Of a DNA stretch of 64,000 bases, positions 39,901-54,900 are shown in pieces. How positions within the stretch are numbered: the first letter of the stretch is position 1; each line of letters begins with the position of its first letter. Made by a program: the position numbers and the translations under genes. A model generated the notes under the pieces. The model was not told where the DNA came from. It made no database searches and saw only the letters and a list, made by a program, of their open reading frames with translations. Where the stretch lies: positions 337,501-401,500 of the forward strand of contig OZ037846.1 in NCBI GenBank assembly GCA_964035575.1. The letters are read 5' to 3'. The stretch comes from Rhynchopus sp. YZ270_cl-10. Its lineage: Eukaryota; Euglenozoa; Diplonemea; Diplonemida; Diplonemidae.

Positions 39901-42900
39901 AAAACCGGGCTCCGCTGAGTTCACCATATTTTTGCTCGATTTATTTAGTGGAGTAACTAATTAGTAATCGTATTCTCGGACAAAAATTCGGGACGAGGTG
40001 TTAGATAATTCCTCTGTATTTTACTAAGGGAAAATCCCTAGTAAAATACAGGCAAAAATCCAGGTAAAAATCACTTTGTCTCGATTTTTTAGTAAAAATA
40101 CAGGGTGCAACGAAACCAGAAAAAAACTTCGTCATTGGACGTTTCTGGGTTCCGAGCTTTTAACGCAAAAAAAAACCTATTTTTTTTTTCGCGAAATTTT
40201 TTGACTTAACACTGCTTGTGCTTAGAAAACCCGAATTTTTTACCCTTCAAAATTGCATTTGAGGAACTCACAACGCGTCAAAACGAAAAGGTCGTTTTTG
40301 GCACTTTTAAAACCGGGCTCCGCTGAGTTCACCATATTTTTGCTCGATTTATTTAGTGGAGTAACTAATTAGTAATCGTATTCTCGGACAAAAATTCGGG
40401 ACGAGGTGTTAGATAATTCCTCTGTATTTTACTAAGGGAAAATCCCTAGTAAAATACAGGCAAAAATCCAGGTAAAAATCACTTTGTCTCGATTTTTTAG
40501 TAAAAATACAGGGTGCAACGAAACCAGAAAAAAACTTCGTCATTGGACGTTTCTGGGTTCCGAGCTTTTAACGCAAAAAAAAACCTATTTTTTTTTTCGC
40601 GAAATTTTTTGACTTAACACTGCTTGTGCTTAGAAAACCCGAATTTTTTACCCTTCAAAATTGCATTTGAGGAACTCACAACGCGTCAAAACGAAAAGGT
40701 CGTTTTTGGCACTTTTAAAACCGGGCTCCGCTGAGTTCACCATATTTTTGCTCGATTTATTTAGTGGAGTAACTAATTAGTAATCGTATTCTCGGACAAA
40801 AATTCGGGACGAGGTGTTAGATAATTCCTCTGTATTTTACTAAGGGAAAATCCCTAGTAAAATACAGGCAAAAATCCAGGTAAAAATCACTTTGTCTCGA
40901 TTTTTTAGTAAAAATACAGGGTGCAACGAAACCAGAAAAAAACTTCGTCATTGGACGTTTCTGGGTTCCGAGCTTTTAACGCAAAAAAAAACCTATTTTT
41001 TTTTTCGCGAAATTTTTTGACTTAACACTGCTTGTGCTTAGAAAACCCGAATTTTTTACCCTTCAAAATTGCATTTGAGGAACTCACAACGCGTCAAAAC
41101 GAAAAGGTCGTTTTTGGCACTTTTAAAACCGGGCTCCGCTGAGTTCACCATATTTTTGCTCGATTTATTTAGTGGAGTAACTAATTAGTAATCGTATTCT
41201 CGGACAAAAATTCGGGACGAGGTGTTAGATAATTCCTCTGTATTTTACTAAGGGAAAATCCCTAGTAAAATACAGGCAAAAATCCAGGTAAAAATCACTT
41301 TGTCTCGATTTTTTAGTAAAAATACAGGGTGCAACGAAACCAGAAAAAAACTTCGTCATTGGACGTTTCTGGGTTCCGAGCTTTTAACGCAAAAAAAAAC
41401 CTATTTTTTTTTTCGCGAAATTTTTTGACTTAACACTGCTTGTGCTTAGAAAACCCGAATTTTTTACCCTTCAAAATTGCATTTGAGGAACTCACAACGC
41501 GTCAAAACGAAAAGGTCGTTTTTGGCACTTTTAAAACCGGGCTCCGCTGAGTTCACCATATTTTTGCTCGATTTATTTAGTGGAGTAACTAATTAGTAAT
41601 CGTATTCTCGGACAAAAATTCGGGACGAGGTGTTAGATAATTCCTCTGTATTTTACTAAGGGAAAATCCCTAGTAAAATACAGGCAAAAATCCAGGTAAA
41701 AATCACTTTGTCTCGATTTTTTAGTAAAAATACAGGGTGCAACGAAACCAGAAAAAAACTTCGTCATTGGACGTTTCTGGGTTCCGAGCTTTTAACGCAA
41801 AAAAAAACCTATTTTTTTTTTCGCGAAATTTTTTGACTTAACACTGCTTGTGCTTAGAAAACCCGAATTTTTTACCCTTCAAAATTGCATTTGAGGAACT
41901 CACAACGCGTCAAAACGAAAAGGTCGTTTTTGGCACTTTTAAAACCGGGCTCCGCTGAGTTCACCATATTTTTGCTCGATTTATTTAGTGGAGTAACTAA
42001 TTAGTAATCGTATTCTCGGACAAAAATTCGGGACGAGGTGTTAGATAATTCCTCTGTATTTTACTAAGGGAAAATCCCTAGTAAAATACAGGCAAAAATC
42101 CAGGTAAAAATCACTTTGTCTCGATTTTTTAGTAAAAATACAGGGTGCAACGAAACCAGAAAAAAACTTCGTCATTGGACGTTTCTGGGTTCCGAGCTTT
42201 TAACGCAAAAAAAAACCTATTTTTTTTTTCGCGAAATTTTTTGACTTAACACTGCTTGTGCTTAGAAAACCCGAATTTTTTACCCTTCAAAATTGCATTT
42301 GAGGAACTCACAACGCGTCAAAACGAAAAGGTCGTTTTTGGCACTTTTAAAACCGGGCTCCGCTGAGTTCACCATATTTTTGCTCGATTTATTTAGTGGA
42401 GTAACTAATTAGTAATCGTATTCTCGGACAAAAATTCGGGACGAGGTGTTAGATAATTCCTCTGTATTTTACTAAGGGAAAATCCCTAGTAAAATACAGG
42501 CAAAAATCCAGGTAAAAATCACTTTGTCTCGATTTTTTAGTAAAAATACAGGGTGCAACGAAACCAGAAAAAAACTTCGTCATTGGACGTTTCTGGGTTC
42601 CGAGCTTTTAACGCAAAAAAAAACCTATTTTTTTTTTCGCGAAATTTTTTGACTTAACACTGCTTGTGCTTAGAAAACCCGAATTTTTTACCCTTCAAAA
42701 TTGCATTTGAGGAACTCACAACGCGTCAAAACGAAAAGGTCGTTTTTGGCACTTTTAAAACCGGGCTCCGCTGAGTTCACCATATTTTTGCTCGATTTAT
42801 TTAGTGGAGTAACTAATTAGTAATCGTATTCTCGGACAAAAATTCGGGACGAGGTGTTAGATAATTCCTCTGTATTTTACTAAGGGAAAATCCCTAGTAA

Positions 42901-45900
42901 AATACAGGCAAAAATCCAGGTAAAAATCACTTTGTCTCGATTTTTTAGTAAAAATACAGGGTGCAACGAAACCAGAAAAAAACTTCGTCATTGGACGTTT
43001 CTGGGTTCCGAGCTTTTAACGCAAAAAAAAACCTATTTTTTTTTTCGCGAAATTTTTTGACTTAACACTGCTTGTGCTTAGAAAACCCGAATTTTTTACC
43101 CTTCAAAATTGCATTTGAGGAACTCACAACGCGTCAAAACGAAAAGGTCGTTTTTGGCACTTTTAAAACCGGGCTCCGCTGAGTTCACCATATTTTTGCT
43201 CGATTTATTTAGTGGAGTAACTAATTAGTAATCGTATTCTCGGACAAAAATTCGGGACGAGGTGTTAGATAATTCCTCTGTATTTTACTAAGGGAAAATC
43301 CCTAGTAAAATACAGGCAAAAATCCAGGTAAAAATCACTTTGTCTCGATTTTTTAGTAAAAATACAGGGTGCAACGAAACCAGAAAAAAACTTCGTCATT
43401 GGACGTTTCTGGGTTCCGAGCTTTTAACGCAAAAAAAAACCTATTTTTTTTTTCGCGAAATTTTTTGACTTAACACTGCTTGTGCTTAGAAAACCCGAAT
43501 TTTTTACCCTTCAAAATTGCATTTGAGGAACTCACAACGCGTCAAAACGAAAAGGTCGTTTTTGGCACTTTTAAAACCGGGCTCCGCTGAGTTCACCATA
43601 TTTTTGCTCGATTTATTTAGTGGAGTAACTAATTAGTAATCGTATTCTCGGACAAAAATTCGGGACGAGGTGTTAGATAATTCCTCTGTATTTTACTAAG
43701 GGAAAATCCCTAGTAAAATACAGGCAAAAATCCAGGTAAAAATCACTTTGTCTCGATTTTTTAGTAAAAATACAGGGTGCAACGAAACCAGAAAAAAACT
43801 TCGTCATTGGACGTTTCTGGGTTCCGAGCTTTTAACGCAAAAAAAAACCTATTTTTTTTTTCGCGAAATTTTTTGACTTAACACTGCTTGTGCTTAGAAA
43901 ACCCGAATTTTTTACCCTTCAAAATTGCATTTGAGGAACTCACAACGCGTCAAAACGAAAAGGTCGTTTTTGGCACTTTTAAAACCGGGCTCCGCTGAGT
44001 TCACCATATTTTTGCTCGATTTATTTAGTGGAGTAACTAATTAGTAATCGTATTCTCGGACAAAAATTCGGGACGAGGTGTTAGATAATTCCTCTGTATT
44101 TTACTAAGGGAAAATCCCTAGTAAAATACAGGCAAAAATCCAGGTAAAAATCACTTTGTCTCGATTTTTTAGTAAAAATACAGGGTGCAACGAAACCAGA
44201 AAAAAACTTCGTCATTGGACGTTTCTGGGTTCCGAGCTTTTAACGCAAAAAAAAACCTATTTTTTTTTTCGCGAAATTTTTTGACTTAACACTGCTTGTG
44301 CTTAGAAAACCCGAATTTTTTACCCTTCAAAATTGCATTTGAGGAACTCACAACGCGTCAAAACGAAAAGGTCGTTTTTGGCACTTTTAAAACCGGGCTC
44401 CGCTGAGTTCACCATATTTTTGCTCGATTTATTTAGTGGAGTAACTAATTAGTAATCGTATTCTCGGACAAAAATTCGGGACGAGGTGTTAGATAATTCC
44501 TCTGTATTTTACTAAGGGAAAATCCCTAGTAAAATACAGGCAAAAATCCAGGTAAAAATCACTTTGTCTCGATTTTTTAGTAAAAATACAGGGTGCAACG
44601 AAACCAGAAAAAAACTTCGTCATTGGACGTTTCTGGGTTCCGAGCTTTTAACGCAAAAAAAAACCTATTTTTTTTTTCGCGAAATTTTTTGACTTAACAC
44701 TGCTTGTGCTTAGAAAACCCGAATTTTTTACCCTTCAAAATTGCATTTGAGGAACTCACAACGCGTCAAAACGAAAAGGTCGTTTTTGGCACTTTTAAAA
44801 CCGGGCTCCGCTGAGTTCACCATATTTTTGCTCGATTTATTTAGTGGAGTAACTAATTAGTAATCGTATTCTCGGACAAAAATTCGGGACGAGGTGTTAG
44901 ATAATTCCTCTGTATTTTACTAAGGGAAAATCCCTAGTAAAATACAGGCAAAAATCCAGGTAAAAATCACTTTGTCTCGATTTTTTAGTAAAAATACAGG
45001 GTGCAACGAAACCAGAAAAAAACTTCGTCATTGGACGTTTCTGGGTTCCGAGCTTTTAACGCAAAAAAAAACCTATTTTTTTTTTCGCGAAATTTTTTGA
45101 CTTAACACTGCTTGTGCTTAGAAAACCCGAATTTTTTACCCTTCAAAATTGCATTTGAGGAACTCACAACGCGTCAAAACGAAAAGGTCGTTTTTGGCAC
45201 TTTTAAAACCGGGCTCCGCTGAGTTCACCATATTTTTGCTCGATTTATTTAGTGGAGTAACTAATTAGTAATCGTATTCTCGGACAAAAATTCGGGACGA
45301 GGTGTTAGATAATTCCTCTGTATTTTACTAAGGGAAAATCCCTAGTAAAATACAGGCAAAAATCCAGGTAAAAATCACTTTGTCTCGATTTTTTAGTAAA
45401 AATACAGGGTGCAACGAAACCAGAAAAAAACTTCGTCATTGGACGTTTCTGGGTTCCGAGCTTTTAACGCAAAAAAAAACCTATTTTTTTTTTCGCGAAA
45501 TTTTTTGACTTAACACTGCTTGTGCTTAGAAAACCCGAATTTTTTACCCTTCAAAATTGCATTTGAGGAACTCACAACGCGTCAAAACGAAAAGGTCGTT
45601 TTTGGCACTTTTAAAACCGGGCTCCGCTGAGTTCACCATATTTTTGCTCGATTTATTTAGTGGAGTAACTAATTAGTAATCGTATTCTCGGACAAAAATT
45701 CGGGACGAGGTGTTAGATAATTCCTCTGTATTTTACTAAGGGAAAATCCCTAGTAAAATACAGGCAAAAATCCAGGTAAAAATCACTTTGTCTCGATTTT
45801 TTAGTAAAAATACAGGGTGCAACGAAACCAGAAAAAAACTTCGTCATTGGACGTTTCTGGGTTCCGAGCTTTTAACGCAAAAAAAAACCTATTTTTTTTT

Positions 45901-48900
45901 TCGCGAAATTTTTTGACTTAACACTGCTTGTGCTTAGAAAACCCGAATTTTTTACCCTTCAAAATTGCATTTGAGGAACTCACAACGCGTCAAAACGAAA
46001 AGGTCGTTTTTGGCACTTTTAAAACCGGGCTCCGCTGAGTTCACCATATTTTTGCTCGATTTATTTAGTGGAGTAACTAATTAGTAATCGTATTCTCGGA
46101 CAAAAATTCGGGACGAGGTGTTAGATAATTCCTCTGTATTTTACTAAGGGAAAATCCCTAGTAAAATACAGGCAAAAATCCAGGTAAAAATCACTTTGTC
46201 TCGATTTTTTAGTAAAAATACAGGGTGCAACGAAACCAGAAAAAAACTTCGTCATTGGACGTTTCTGGGTTCCGAGCTTTTAACGCAAAAAAAAACCTAT
46301 TTTTTTTTTCGCGAAATTTTTTGACTTAACACTGCTTGTGCTTAGAAAACCCGAATTTTTTACCCTTCAAAATTGCATTTGAGGAACTCACAACGCGTCA
46401 AAACGAAAAGGTCGTTTTTGGCACTTTTAAAACCGGGCTCCGCTGAGTTCACCATATTTTTGCTCGATTTATTTAGTGGAGTAACTAATTAGTAATCGTA
46501 TTCTCGGACAAAAATTCGGGACGAGGTGTTAGATAATTCCTCTGTATTTTACTAAGGGAAAATCCCTAGTAAAATACAGGCAAAAATCCAGGTAAAAATC
46601 ACTTTGTCTCGATTTTTTAGTAAAAATACAGGGTGCAACGAAACCAGAAAAAAACTTCGTCATTGGACGTTTCTGGGTTCCGAGCTTTTAACGCAAAAAA
46701 AAACCTATTTTTTTTTTCGCGAAATTTTTTGACTTAACACTGCTTGTGCTTAGAAAACCCGAATTTTTTACCCTTCAAAATTGCATTTGAGGAACTCACA
46801 ACGCGTCAAAACGAAAAGGTCGTTTTTGGCACTTTTAAAACCGGGCTCCGCTGAGTTCACCATATTTTTGCTCGATTTATTTAGTGGAGTAACTAATTAG
46901 TAATCGTATTCTCGGACAAAAATTCGGGACGAGGTGTTAGATAATTCCTCTGTATTTTACTAAGGGAAAATCCCTAGTAAAATACAGGCAAAAATCCAGG
47001 TAAAAATCACTTTGTCTCGATTTTTTAGTAAAAATACAGGGTGCAACGAAACCAGAAAAAAACTTCGTCATTGGACGTTTCTGGGTTCCGAGCTTTTAAC
47101 GCAAAAAAAAACCTATTTTTTTTTTCGCGAAATTTTTTGACTTAACACTGCTTGTGCTTAGAAAACCCGAATTTTTTACCCTTCAAAATTGCATTTGAGG
47201 AACTCACAACGCGTCAAAACGAAAAGGTCGTTTTTGGCACTTTTAAAACCGGGCTCCGCTGAGTTCACCATATTTTTGCTCGATTTATTTAGTGGAGTAA
47301 CTAATTAGTAATCGTATTCTCGGACAAAAATTCGGGACGAGGTGTTAGATAATTCCTCTGTATTTTACTAAGGGAAAATCCCTAGTAAAATACAGGCAAA
47401 AATCCAGGTAAAAATCACTTTGTCTCGATTTTTTAGTAAAAATACAGGGTGCAACGAAACCAGAAAAAAACTTCGTCATTGGACGTTTCTGGGTTCCGAG
47501 CTTTTAACGCAAAAAAAAACCTATTTTTTTTTTCGCGAAATTTTTTGACTTAACACTGCTTGTGCTTAGAAAACCCGAATTTTTTACCCTTCAAAATTGC
47601 ATTTGAGGAACTCACAACGCGTCAAAACGAAAAGGTCGTTTTTGGCACTTTTAAAACCGGGCTCCGCTGAGTTCACCATATTTTTGCTCGATTTATTTAG
47701 TGGAGTAACTAATTAGTAATCGTATTCTCGGACAAAAATTCGGGACGAGGTGTTAGATAATTCCTCTGTATTTTACTAAGGGAAAATCCCTAGTAAAATA
47801 CAGGCAAAAATCCAGGTAAAAATCACTTTGTCTCGATTTTTTAGTAAAAATACAGGGTGCAACGAAACCAGAAAAAAACTTCGTCATTGGACGTTTCTGG
47901 GTTCCGAGCTTTTAACGCAAAAAAAAACCTATTTTTTTTTTCGCGAAATTTTTTGACTTAACACTGCTTGTGCTTAGAAAACCCGAATTTTTTACCCTTC
48001 AAAATTGCATTTGAGGAACTCACAACGCGTCAAAACGAAAAGGTCGTTTTTGGCACTTTTAAAACCGGGCTCCGCTGAGTTCACCATATTTTTGCTCGAT
48101 TTATTTAGTGGAGTAACTAATTAGTAATCGTATTCTCGGACAAAAATTCGGGACGAGGTGTTAGATAATTCCTCTGTATTTTACTAAGGGAAAATCCCTA
48201 GTAAAATACAGGCAAAAATCCAGGTAAAAATCACTTTGTCTCGATTTTTTAGTAAAAATACAGGGTGCAACGAAACCAGAAAAAAACTTCGTCATTGGAC
48301 GTTTCTGGGTTCCGAGCTTTTAACGCAAAAAAAAACCTATTTTTTTTTTCGCGAAATTTTTTGACTTAACACTGCTTGTGCTTAGAAAACCCGAATTTTT
48401 TACCCTTCAAAATTGCATTTGAGGAACTCACAACGCGTCAAAACGAAAAGGTCGTTTTTGGCACTTTTAAAACCGGGCTCCGCTGAGTTCACCATATTTT
48501 TGCTCGATTTATTTAGTGGAGTAACTAATTAGTAATCGTATTCTCGGACAAAAATTCGGGACGAGGTGTTAGATAATTCCTCTGTATTTTACTAAGGGAA
48601 AATCCCTAGTAAAATACAGGCAAAAATCCAGGTAAAAATCACTTTGTCTCGATTTTTTAGTAAAAATACAGGGTGCAACGAAACCAGAAAAAAACTTCGT
48701 CATTGGACGTTTCTGGGTTCCGAGCTTTTAACGCAAAAAAAAACCTATTTTTTTTTTCGCGAAATTTTTTGACTTAACACTGCTTGTGCTTAGAAAACCC
48801 GAATTTTTTACCCTTCAAAATTGCATTTGAGGAACTCACAACGCGTCAAAACGAAAAGGTCGTTTTTGGCACTTTTAAAACCGGGCTCCGCTGAGTTCAC

Positions 48901-51900
48901 CATATTTTTGCTCGATTTATTTAGTGGAGTAACTAATTAGTAATCGTATTCTCGGACAAAAATTCGGGACGAGGTGTTAGATAATTCCTCTGTATTTTAC
49001 TAAGGGAAAATCCCTAGTAAAATACAGGCAAAAATCCAGGTAAAAATCACTTTGTCTCGATTTTTTAGTAAAAATACAGGGTGCAACGAAACCAGAAAAA
49101 AACTTCGTCATTGGACGTTTCTGGGTTCCGAGCTTTTAACGCAAAAAAAAACCTATTTTTTTTTTCGCGAAATTTTTTGACTTAACACTGCTTGTGCTTA
49201 GAAAACCCGAATTTTTTACCCTTCAAAATTGCATTTGAGGAACTCACAACGCGTCAAAACGAAAAGGTCGTTTTTGGCACTTTTAAAACCGGGCTCCGCT
49301 GAGTTCACCATATTTTTGCTCGATTTATTTAGTGGAGTAACTAATTAGTAATCGTATTCTCGGACAAAAATTCGGGACGAGGTGTTAGATAATTCCTCTG
49401 TATTTTACTAAGGGAAAATCCCTAGTAAAATACAGGCAAAAATCCAGGTAAAAATCACTTTGTCTCGATTTTTTAGTAAAAATACAGGGTGCAACGAAAC
49501 CAGAAAAAAACTTCGTCATTGGACGTTTCTGGGTTCCGAGCTTTTAACGCAAAAAAAAACCTATTTTTTTTTTCGCGAAATTTTTTGACTTAACACTGCT
49601 TGTGCTTAGAAAACCCGAATTTTTTACCCTTCAAAATTGCATTTGAGGAACTCACAACGCGTCAAAACGAAAAGGTCGTTTTTGGCACTTTTAAAACCGG
49701 GCTCCGCTGAGTTCACCATATTTTTGCTCGATTTATTTAGTGGAGTAACTAATTAGTAATCGTATTCTCGGACAAAAATTCGGGACGAGGTGTTAGATAA
49801 TTCCTCTGTATTTTACTAAGGGAAAATCCCTAGTAAAATACAGGCAAAAATCCAGGTAAAAATCACTTTGTCTCGATTTTTTAGTAAAAATACAGGGTGC
49901 AACGAAACCAGAAAAAAACTTCGTCATTGGACGTTTCTGGGTTCCGAGCTTTTAACGCAAAAAAAAACCTATTTTTTTTTTCGCGAAATTTTTTGACTTA
50001 ACACTGCTTGTGCTTAGAAAACCCGAATTTTTTACCCTTCAAAATTGCATTTGAGGAACTCACAACGCGTCAAAACGAAAAGGTCGTTTTTGGCACTTTT
50101 AAAACCGGGCTCCGCTGAGTTCACCATATTTTTGCTCGATTTATTTAGTGGAGTAACTAATTAGTAATCGTATTCTCGGACAAAAATTCGGGACGAGGTG
50201 TTAGATAATTCCTCTGTATTTTACTAAGGGAAAATCCCTAGTAAAATACAGGCAAAAATCCAGGTAAAAATCACTTTGTCTCGATTTTTTAGTAAAAATA
50301 CAGGGTGCAACGAAACCAGAAAAAAACTTCGTCATTGGACGTTTCTGGGTTCCGAGCTTTTAACGCAAAAAAAAACCTATTTTTTTTTTCGCGAAATTTT
50401 TTGACTTAACACTGCTTGTGCTTAGAAAACCCGAATTTTTTACCCTTCAAAATTGCATTTGAGGAACTCACAACGCGTCAAAACGAAAAGGTCGTTTTTG
50501 GCACTTTTAAAACCGGGCTCCGCTGAGTTCACCATATTTTTGCTCGATTTATTTAGTGGAGTAACTAATTAGTAATCGTATTCTCGGACAAAAATTCGGG
50601 ACGAGGTGTTAGATAATTCCTCTGTATTTTACTAAGGGAAAATCCCTAGTAAAATACAGGCAAAAATCCAGGTAAAAATCACTTTGTCTCGATTTTTTAG
50701 TAAAAATACAGGGTGCAACGAAACCAGAAAAAAACTTCGTCATTGGACGTTTCTGGGTTCCGAGCTTTTAACGCAAAAAAAAACCTATTTTTTTTTTCGC
50801 GAAATTTTTTGACTTAACACTGCTTGTGCTTAGAAAACCCGAATTTTTTACCCTTCAAAATTGCATTTGAGGAACTCACAACGCGTCAAAACGAAAAGGT
50901 CGTTTTTGGCACTTTTAAAACCGGGCTCCGCTGAGTTCACCATATTTTTGCTCGATTTATTTAGTGGAGTAACTAATTAGTAATCGTATTCTCGGACAAA
51001 AATTCGGGACGAGGTGTTAGATAATTCCTCTGTATTTTACTAAGGGAAAATCCCTAGTAAAATACAGGCAAAAATCCAGGTAAAAATCACTTTGTCTCGA
51101 TTTTTTAGTAAAAATACAGGGTGCAACGAAACCAGAAAAAAACTTCGTCATTGGACGTTTCTGGGTTCCGAGCTTTTAACGCAAAAAAAAACCTATTTTT
51201 TTTTTCGCGAAATTTTTTGACTTAACACTGCTTGTGCTTAGAAAACCCGAATTTTTTACCCTTCAAAATTGCATTTGAGGAACTCACAACGCGTCAAAAC
51301 GAAAAGGTCGTTTTTGGCACTTTTAAAACCGGGCTCCGCTGAGTTCACCATATTTTTGCTCGATTTATTTAGTGGAGTAACTAATTAGTAATCGTATTCT
51401 CGGACAAAAATTCGGGACGAGGTGTTAGATAATTCCTCTGTATTTTACTAAGGGAAAATCCCTAGTAAAATACAGGCAAAAATCCAGGTAAAAATCACTT
51501 TGTCTCGATTTTTTAGTAAAAATACAGGGTGCAACGAAACCAGAAAAAAACTTCGTCATTGGACGTTTCTGGGTTCCGAGCTTTTAACGCAAAAAAAAAC
51601 CTATTTTTTTTTTCGCGAAATTTTTTGACTTAACACTGCTTGTGCTTAGAAAACCCGAATTTTTTACCCTTCAAAATTGCATTTGAGGAACTCACAACGC
51701 GTCAAAACGAAAAGGTCGTTTTTGGCACTTTTAAAACCGGGCTCCGCTGAGTTCACCATATTTTTGCTCGATTTATTTAGTGGAGTAACTAATTAGTAAT
51801 CGTATTCTCGGACAAAAATTCGGGACGAGGTGTTAGATAATTCCTCTGTATTTTACTAAGGGAAAATCCCTAGTAAAATACAGGCAAAAATCCAGGTAAA

Positions 51901-54900
51901 AATCACTTTGTCTCGATTTTTTAGTAAAAATACAGGGTGCAACGAAACCAGAAAAAAACTTCGTCATTGGACGTTTCTGGGTTCCGAGCTTTTAACGCAA
52001 AAAAAAACCTATTTTTTTTTTCGCGAAATTTTTTGACTTAACACTGCTTGTGCTTAGAAAACCCGAATTTTTTACCCTTCAAAATTGCATTTGAGGAACT
52101 CACAACGCGTCAAAACGAAAAGGTCGTTTTTGGCACTTTTAAAACCGGGCTCCGCTGAGTTCACCATATTTTTGCTCGATTTATTTAGTGGAGTAACTAA
52201 TTAGTAATCGTATTCTCGGACAAAAATTCGGGACGAGGTGTTAGATAATTCCTCTGTATTTTACTAAGGGAAAATCCCTAGTAAAATACAGGCAAAAATC
52301 CAGGTAAAAATCACTTTGTCTCGATTTTTTAGTAAAAATACAGGGTGCAACGAAACCAGAAAAAAACTTCGTCATTGGACGTTTCTGGGTTCCGAGCTTT
52401 TAACGCAAAAAAAAACCTATTTTTTTTTTCGCGAAATTTTTTGACTTAACACTGCTTGTGCTTAGAAAACCCGAATTTTTTACCCTTCAAAATTGCATTT
52501 GAGGAACTCACAACGCGTCAAAACGAAAAGGTCGTTTTTGGCACTTTTAAAACCGGGCTCCGCTGAGTTCACCATATTTTTGCTCGATTTATTTAGTGGA
52601 GTAACTAATTAGTAATCGTATTCTCGGACAAAAATTCGGGACGAGGTGTTAGATAATTCCTCTGTATTTTACTAAGGGAAAATCCCTAGTAAAATACAGG
52701 CAAAAATCCAGGTAAAAATCACTTTGTCTCGATTTTTTAGTAAAAATACAGGGTGCAACGAAACCAGAAAAAAACTTCGTCATTGGACGTTTCTGGGTTC
52801 CGAGCTTTTAACGCAAAAAAAAACCTATTTTTTTTTTCGCGAAATTTTTTGACTTAACACTGCTTGTGCTTAGAAAACCCGAATTTTTTACCCTTCAAAA
52901 TTGCATTTGAGGAACTCACAACGCGTCAAAACGAAAAGGTCGTTTTTGGCACTTTTAAAACCGGGCTCCGCTGAGTTCACCATATTTTTGCTCGATTTAT
53001 TTAGTGGAGTAACTAATTAGTAATCGTATTCTCGGACAAAAATTCGGGACGAGGTGTTAGATAATTCCTCTGTATTTTACTAAGGGAAAATCCCTAGTAA
53101 AATACAGGCAAAAATCCAGGTAAAAATCACTTTGTCTCGATTTTTTAGTAAAAATACAGGGTGCAACGAAACCAGAAAAAAACTTCGTCATTGGACGTTT
53201 CTGGGTTCCGAGCTTTTAACGCAAAAAAAAACCTATTTTTTTTTTCGCGAAATTTTTTGACTTAACACTGCTTGTGCTTAGAAAACCCGAATTTTTTACC
53301 CTTCAAAATTGCATTTGAGGAACTCACAACGCGTCAAAACGAAAAGGTCGTTTTTGGCACTTTTAAAACCGGGCTCCGCTGAGTTCACCATATTTTTGCT
53401 CGATTTATTTAGTGGAGTAACTAATTAGTAATCGTATTCTCGGACAAAAATTCGGGACGAGGTGTTAGATAATTCCTCTGTATTTTACTAAGGGAAAATC
53501 CCTAGTAAAATACAGGCAAAAATCCAGGTAAAAATCACTTTGTCTCGATTTTTTAGTAAAAATACAGGGTGCAACGAAACCAGAAAAAAACTTCGTCATT
53601 GGACGTTTCTGGGTTCCGAGCTTTTAACGCAAAAAAAAACCTATTTTTTTTTTCGCGAAATTTTTTGACTTAACACTGCTTGTGCTTAGAAAACCCGAAT
53701 TTTTTACCCTTCAAAATTGCATTTGAGGAACTCACAACGCGTCAAAACGAAAAGGTCGTTTTTGGCACTTTTAAAACCGGGCTCCGCTGAGTTCACCATA
53801 TTTTTGCTCGATTTATTTAGTGGAGTAACTAATTAGTAATCGTATTCTCGGACAAAAATTCGGGACGAGGTGTTAGATAATTCCTCTGTATTTTACTAAG
53901 GGAAAATCCCTAGTAAAATACAGGCAAAAATCCAGGTAAAAATCACTTTGTCTCGATTTTTTAGTAAAAATACAGGGTGCAACGAAACCAGAAAAAAACT
54001 TCGTCATTGGACGTTTCTGGGTTCCGAGCTTTTAACGCAAAAAAAAACCTATTTTTTTTTTCGCGAAATTTTTTGACTTAACACTGCTTGTGCTTAGAAA
54101 ACCCGAATTTTTTACCCTTCAAAATTGCATTTGAGGAACTCACAACGCGTCAAAACGAAAAGGTCGTTTTTGGCACTTTTAAAACCGGGCTCCGCTGAGT
54201 TCACCATATTTTTGCTCGATTTATTTAGTGGAGTAACTAATTAGTAATCGTATTCTCGGACAAAAATTCGGGACGAGGTGTTAGATAATTCCTCTGTATT
54301 TTACTAAGGGAAAATCCCTAGTAAAATACAGGCAAAAATCCAGGTAAAAATCACTTTGTCTCGATTTTTTAGTAAAAATACAGGGTGCAACGAAACCAGA
54401 AAAAAACTTCGTCATTGGACGTTTCTGGGTTCCGAGCTTTTAACGCAAAAAAAAACCTATTTTTTTTTTCGCGAAATTTTTTGACTTAACACTGCTTGTG
54501 CTTAGAAAACCCGAATTTTTTACCCTTCAAAATTGCATTTGAGGAACTCACAACGCGTCAAAACGAAAAGGTCGTTTTTGGCACTTTTAAAACCGGGCTC
54601 CGCTGAGTTCACCATATTTTTGCTCGATTTATTTAGTGGAGTAACTAATTAGTAATCGTATTCTCGGACAAAAATTCGGGACGAGGTGTTAGATAATTCC
54701 TCTGTATTTTACTAAGGGAAAATCCCTAGTAAAATACAGGCAAAAATCCAGGTAAAAATCACTTTGTCTCGATTTTTTAGTAAAAATACAGGGTGCAACG
54801 AAACCAGAAAAAAACTTCGTCATTGGACGTTTCTGGGTTCCGAGCTTTTAACGCAAAAAAAAACCTATTTTTTTTTCGCGAAATTTTTTGACTTAACACT